A stretch of DNA of 64,000 nucleotides from Desulfosarcina sp. OttesenSCG-928-A07 (GTDB lineage Bacteria; Desulfobacterota; Desulfobacteria; Desulfobacterales; Desulfosarcinaceae). The stretch spans positions 22,598 to 86,597 of the forward strand of contig JAJDJS010000006.1 of NCBI GenBank assembly GCA_030267325.1, given 5' to 3'. Of the stretch, positions 59,330-64,000 are shown piece after piece. The notes beneath the pieces are model-generated. The model had not been told where the DNA came from and ran no database searches. It saw only the letters and a program-made list of their open reading frames with translations. A program made the translations under genes and the position numbers. Numbering within the stretch: position 1 is the first letter of the stretch; each line of letters begins with the position of its first letter.

Positions 59330-61246
59330 CTATTCCTCGAAAATAATCGGTTCCAGACGCCGATTTTCCACATGGGCGGAAACGCGGTCCACAAACCGAT
59401 CCAGGGGAATACCGTAGCGAACCGTGCCGTCAAGGGTCCGGACCGATATGGTGCCTGCTTCCTGTTCTTTGGTGCCGCAGGTGAGAATCAGCGGAATTTT
59501 TGCCAGTTGTGCTTCCCGGACCTTGCGGTTGAGACTTTCGGTGCGGATGTCCACCTCTATCCGCAAGCCGGCGTTTTGCAAGGTGTCACCCAGGGATTGG
59601 GCAAATGGAATCAGATCGTCGTTGATGGGCAAAATTGCCGCCTGCACCGGCGCCAGCCACAGAGGAAATTTTCCCTCAAAATGCTCAATGAGAATGCCCA
59701 GGAACCGTTCAATGGAACCAAAAACCGTCCGGTGGAGCATGATGGGGCGGTGCTTTTCATTGTCTTTTCCCACATAGGTAAGATCAAAGCGTTCCGGCAG
59801 GCTCATGTCCAGTTGAATGGTGCCGCACTGCCAGGTCCGTCCCAGGGCGTCTTTAATGTGAAGATCGATTTTCGGGCCGTAAAAAGCACCGTCGCCTTCG
59901 TTGATGCGATAGTCCTTGCCATAGGCATCCAGCGCAGACCTCAGGCCGTTTGTGGCGATTTCCCACTGGGCGTCGGAACCAATGGATTTTTCCGGACGGG
60001 TGGACAGTTCCAGGTGAAAATCCAGTCCGAACTTGCTGTACACCGTCTCTTCCAGGCGGAGAAGGTTCAGAATTTCCGACTGAATCTGCTCTGGCATCAT
60101 AAAAAGGTGGGCATCATCCTGGTGAAACGCCCGCACCCGGAAAAGACCGTTGAGCACGCCGGACAATTCATGGCGGTGGACCAGCCCGATTTCCGCCGCA
60201 CGAATGGGCAGTTCCCGGTAGGAATGGGGCCGGGTGCTGTACAAAAGCATACCGCCGGGACAGTTCATGGGTTTGATGGCGTAGGTGTCCTCATCCACCT
60301 GGGTGGTGTACATGTTCTCCCGGTAGTTTTCCCAATGGCCGCTTTTTTCCCATAAACTCCGTTGAAGCAGGATGGGGGTTTGGGTTTCCACATACCCGGC
60401 GGCCCGGTGCACATCCCGCCAGAATTCCAGGAGTGCATTCCACAGGGCCATGCCTCTGGGATGAAAAAACGCCATGCCCGGCGCTTCGTCATGAAAACTG
60501 AACAGGTCCATGGCCGCGCCGATCTTGCGGTGGTTGCGTTTTTTGGCTTCTTCCAGAACATACAGATACGCTTTGAGGGCTTTTTTATCAAAAAACGCCG
60601 TGCCGTAAATCCGCTGAAGCTGGGCCTTGGACTGATCTGCCCGCCAGTAGGCGCCTGATACCCGCATCAGTTTGACGGCCCGGACAAAACCGGTATGGGG
60701 CACATGGGGCCCTCGGCACAGATCAAAAAACCCCCCTTGCTGGTAAAGCGAGATGGTCCCATCGGCAAGATCCGCGATCATCTCTGTTTTATAGGGCTCG
60801 TTCCGGTAAAGGGAAAGGGCCTCGGCTTTGCTGATTTCGCGGCGTTCAATGGGAATTTTTGCTTTGATGATGCGGTTCATCTCCGCTTCAATGGCCGGAA
60901 AGGCCTCTTCCGACAGGGGCGGCATATCAATATCGTAATAAAACCCATCTTCCACCACCGGACCGATGGTGAGTTTGGCATCCGGGTAAAGGGTCAGGAT
61001 GGCCTGGGCCATGACATGGGCAGCGCTGTGGCGCATGATGCCAAGGGCTTCGGGATCGTTGGAGGTAATAAGGCGGATCGTGGCATCTTTTTGAATGGGG
61101 GCGGAAAGGTCTGTCAGCCGGCCGTCCACTTCCATGGCCACGCTCTCCCGGGCCAGGCCGTCAGAGATGCTTTTGGCCACAGCAAGACCCGTGGGACAAT
61201 GATCAAAGGATTTTCGACTTCCATCGGGAAGTGTGATATGTACCAT
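59330..61246 (-). CDS. thrS: Threonyl-tRNA synthetase
   Basis: TGS domain start MVHITLPDGSRKSF; RHSAAHVMAQAI; full-length ThrRS. Confidence 0.97.
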   Translation of the reverse strand: MVHITLPDGSRKSFDHCPTGLAVAKSISDGLARESVAMEVDGRLTDLSAPIQKDATIRLITSNDPEALGIMRHSAAHVMAQAILTLYPDAKLTIGPVVEDGFYYDIDMPPLSEEAFPAIEAEMNRIIKAKIPIERREISKAEALSLYRNEPYKTEMIADLADGTISLYQQGGFFDLCRGPHVPHTGFVRAVKLMRVSGAYWRADQSKAQLQRIYGTAFFDKKALKAYLYVLEEAKKRNHRKIGAAMDLFSFHDEAPGMAFFHPRGMALWNALLEFWRDVHRAAGYVETQTPILLQRSLWEKSGHWENYRENMYTTQVDEDTYAIKPMNCPGGMLLYSTRPHSYRELPIRAAEIGLVHRHELSGVLNGLFRVRAFHQDDAHLFMMPEQIQSEILNLLRLEETVYSKFGLDFHLELSTRPEKSIGSDAQWEIATNGLRSALDAYGKDYRINEGDGAFYGPKIDLHIKDALGRTWQCGTIQLDMSLPERFDLTYVGKDNEKHRPIMLHRTVFGSIERFLGILIEHFEGKFPLWLAPVQAAILPINDDLIPFAQSLGDTLQNAGLRIEVDIRTESLNRKVREAQLAKIPLILTCGTKEQEAGTISVRTLDGTVRYGIPLDRFVDRVSAHVENRRLEPIIFEE

Positions 61247-61422
61247 ATATGTTCATCAACCTTCCGTGGCCATCTGGTGTTGCCAAATGGCCCTTTGCAG
61301 GGGTTTTCACGATCCGGACAGTAAGGGATAAAGGGCAAAATGCCGCCGGACCCCTTAAGTTCGTTGATAAAAATACAACCTACTAAAATAAGAAAATTGC
61401 CCTGTGGGGTCAAGTAAAAAAT

Positions 61423-62571
61423 ATGAATGATGCGGCGGTACCGGCCTTTCATGTGATTCGGACAGATGATGCCTTGCGATGGTTTGCGTCCATGATCCGG
61501 AAAGAAAAAATGCTGGCCGTGGACCTGGAGGCGGACTCCATGTTTCACTACCAGGAAAAGGTCTGTCTGATCCAGATGGCCGGAAAAGATATCACGGCGG
61601 TTGCAGATCCCCTGGCGGTTCCTGATCTTTCCCCCCTGGCCCCGATTTTCGCCGATACGGCGGTCTGCAAAATATTTCACGGCGCAGATTATGATGTGCG
61701 GTCCCTTTACAGGGATTTTTCCATTGAGGTCCACAATCTCTTTGATACCCAACTGGCCAGCATGTTTCTGGGAGAAACAGCAACCAGCCTGGAAGCGGTG
61801 GTGGGCCAGCGGTTCGGGGTTCAACTGGACAAGCGATATCAGAAAAAGGACTGGTCCCAGCGCCCGCTTCCCGATGAGATGATTGCCTATGCGGCCTCTG
61901 ATGTGGTGTATTTGGTTCCCCTGGCCCAAATGCTGATGACTGAACTTGAGGCCCTTGGCCGGCTGGAATGGGTCCGGGAAGAATGCCTTTACCTTTCCGG
62001 TGTTCGGTCTGTGGAGAACGGAACCGGACTGGAAATTTTGCGATTCCGGGGGGCGGGGCGGCTGCCCCGGCGAAATCTGGCCGTCCTGGAAGATCTGTTG
62101 AAATACCGGCGGTCTTTGGCCATGCAGAAAGACCGTCCGCTGTTCAAGGTGTTTTCTAATGCCAGTATGCTTAAAATCGCCACTGAAATGATAGACACCC
62201 CCTCATCCATGGTGGAAAGCGGTGCGTTGAGTTCCCGGCAGGTACGGGTTTACGGTAATGTGCTTTCCGAAATTGTCAGAAAAGCCCGGTCCATGCCAGA
62301 AAGCCAGTTGCCCCGATATCCGAAAAAGCCCAAACCCATGCTGTCCCCGGAGGTTCCCGAGCGGGTCCGGGTAATCAAGGCGTGGCGGGATGATGTTGCC
62401 GCTGATCTGAGACTGGACCCGGCGTTGCTTTTCAACCGGGCTTTGCTCACGGCCATTGCGATTCGCCGGCCGGCGGATATGGCGGCGCTTGAAAAAATTG
62501 ACGGAATTCGCCACTGGCAGGTAAAGACCTTTGGGAAAGCCGTACTTGCGGCGCTGCATACAGTCGCCTGA
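61423..62571 (+). CDS. rnd: Ribonuclease D
   Basis: MLAVDLEADSMFHYQEKVCLIQMA; HGADYDVRSLYRDF; YAASDVVYLVPL; HRDC domain. Confidence 0.94.
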   Translation: MNDAAVPAFHVIRTDDALRWFASMIRKEKMLAVDLEADSMFHYQEKVCLIQMAGKDITAVADPLAVPDLSPLAPIFADTAVCKIFHGADYDVRSLYRDFSIEVHNLFDTQLASMFLGETATSLEAVVGQRFGVQLDKRYQKKDWSQRPLPDEMIAYAASDVVYLVPLAQMLMTELEALGRLEWVREECLYLSGVRSVENGTGLEILRFRGAGRLPRRNLAVLEDLLKYRRSLAMQKDRPLFKVFSNASMLKIATEMIDTPSSMVESGALSSRQVRVYGNVLSEIVRKARSMPESQLPRYPKKPKPMLSPEVPERVRVIKAWRDDVAADLRLDPALLFNRALLTAIAIRRPADMAALEKIDGIRHWQVKTFGKAVLAALHTVA

Positions 62572-63310
62572 GTCAACACAGGGTTGTGACCGATAACACA
62601 GCTCCACCCGGGGCTTGTCATTTTCCAGAAGCATACGAACCGACCGGCGAAAAAGTGCTTCATGCTGACACCACGCAGGGCAAGACAGAAAAACTTCAGC
62701 AAAGGCAGAAGTATTTTTTTCTATATATAAAAACAGTACGTTACAATAATTTTAACTGAGTCCTGCGGACGAGCTTTATCCTGCAAACACGATCCACCCC
62801 CATGCGGCGATCGATTCTGGGACCACATGCCGCAACATTCCACGATCCGAAAACACTCTCAATAGATAAATATTTTAAATGAATTCAATAGTATTGGGCT
62901 GCTTTCAGGGCGCTGTGGTGAACAATCCCGATGCCCAAAAAATCCCTTCCCAGTACTGGTTCGCTCTTTTTCTTTTATCCTGCCATTCTGGACACTAGAC
63001 CTTCACCCCCCCCGAAAATTTACGCATTCCCAAAGCAGAGAAAAAAACCCTGACATCTCGTTTCTGTTTCCTGTCCATTTTTTTTACTATCTCTTTGAAT
63101 GATCGAATATAACTCATTGAAATATAAGCATAGTTTAATTTTTTTTATCTTGGAACACTCTTTGCATAATTGTGTGTGGAGTGCAGCCAGTGTGGTGGGC
63201 TGTCGTGATAATTTTTCTTTACTTAAAAGTTCTATAAGTCTGCATTCCGATCTCAATGCCTACGCCACTAAAGTTCCAATTGACGTTATACTTTATTAAG
63301 GAGAACAACG

Positions 63311-64000
63311 ATGACGCAAGAAACCCTGAACAGTATTTCTTCTACAAGCTCCAACTCTTTGCCCATGATTTGTCAGGTTGAGCGATCGCAAGTTACGGCA
63401 ATGTTCCGGGATGCAAACGACTTGGTCATCCGACTGTCCAACGGCAGTACAACACGGATTGATAATTTTTTTGCCAAAAACGGCGTTACAGACAACATAT
63501 TAGTACTTCAGGAAAGCGATGGCTCCCTGTGGCAAGTTCTCTTTGTTCAGGAGTCGGGCCAGACCGTCATGGCCGGGTACGCGCCCTATGAGGCGGATGC
63601 GGCTCTGTCAGAAAACCTTCCAGCTGCATGGGATGCTGTTGCGGATTCGGACGACACCCAGAGCGGGTATTCTGTCGAAATAGTGAGCTACACGGATAAC
63701 GTGGGACCGCAACAGGGAGAGTTCAGCCCAGGTACAGAAACAGACGATACCACCCCAAGGCTCAATGGTGTGGCAACGGGACTGCAGCCTGGGGACCAGA
63801 TCTGGATCTATGACGGCGAAATCTTCCTGGGCATCGCGCAAGTGGATGCCTATGGCAACTGGACTTTTGATGTTCCCGAACTTTCCGGCGGCCGCCATGT
63901 CTTTGCAGCGCGCATTGTGACGGCTGAGGGCTTCGGCACCAATGCTGTGGGGAACCTGGTTTTGGATGTGGACACCGGTTCTTCGTCCGGACTTCCCCTT
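63311..64000 (+). CDS. N-terminus of a BapA-prefix-like / Ig-like repeat adhesin (truncated by window end)
   Basis: AAGGAG RBS; QVERSQVTAMFRDANDLVIRLSNGSTTRIDNFFAKNGVTDNILVLQESDGSLWQVLF, then TDDTTPRLNGVATGLQPGDQIWIYDGEIFLGIAQVDAYGNWTFDVPELSGGRHVFAARIV; open to end, not in ORF track. Confidence 0.85.
   Translation, partial: MTQETLNSISSTSSNSLPMICQVERSQVTAMFRDANDLVIRLSNGSTTRIDNFFAKNGVTDNILVLQESDGSLWQVLFVQESGQTVMAGYAPYEADAALSENLPAAWDAVADSDDTQSGYSVEIVSYTDNVGPQQGEFSPGTETDDTTPRLNGVATGLQPGDQIWIYDGEIFLGIAQVDAYGNWTFDVPELSGGRHVFAARIVTAEGFGTNAVGNLVLDVDTGSSSGLPL

Noticed and set aside
59117-60355. 412-aa + strand ORF
   Set aside because: Antisense shadow of thrS and the VanZ-like gene
1-64000. CRISPR arrays, rRNA and tRNA genes
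   Set aside because: No regularly spaced direct repeats, no rRNA signatures and no convincing tRNA cloverleaf seen by eye; tRNAscan-SE and CRISPRCasFinder would be decisive

Overview
This 64 kb window looks like a chromosomal segment of a Desulfobacterota-like (sulfate-reducer type) bacterium; that taxonomic guess is inference from gene content only. Most of it is housekeeping: an extended feo iron locus; a branched-chain amino-acid cluster (ilvD-ilvB-ilvN-ilvC-cimA-...-leuA, all on -); an rpmH-rnpA-yidD-yidC-jag-mnmE block; greA-rpoZ-ttcA-like-folE2; thrS; rnd; and ETF-QO. The accessory content stands out in five places. (1) An ilv transcription attenuator lies upstream of ilvD. It has an Ile/Leu/Val-rich 36-aa leader peptide that is absent from the ORF track, and I could trace mutually exclusive 1:2, 2:3 and 3:4 pairings by eye. 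(2) An AAA ATPase / DUF4276 (Toprim-like) pair with a GTGA start/stop overlap sits between cimA and leuA. (3) An acquired-looking envelope island (about 26-36.9 kb) carries an operon of RND adaptor, RND pump, an unknown 407-aa protein with weak DAC/DisA-like resemblance, and a PagL-like lipid A deacylase, opposite lysR, ftsH and GT8. It ends in a chimeric graveyard of DUF2062', lysR' and ftsH' fragments. (4) A HEPN/MNT toxin-antitoxin-like pair lies next to an IS3-family remnant. (5) The N-terminus of a BapA-prefix/Ig-like giant adhesin runs off the right edge. I found no rRNA, convincing tRNA or CRISPR array. All family names come from reading the translated sequences, with no database search.
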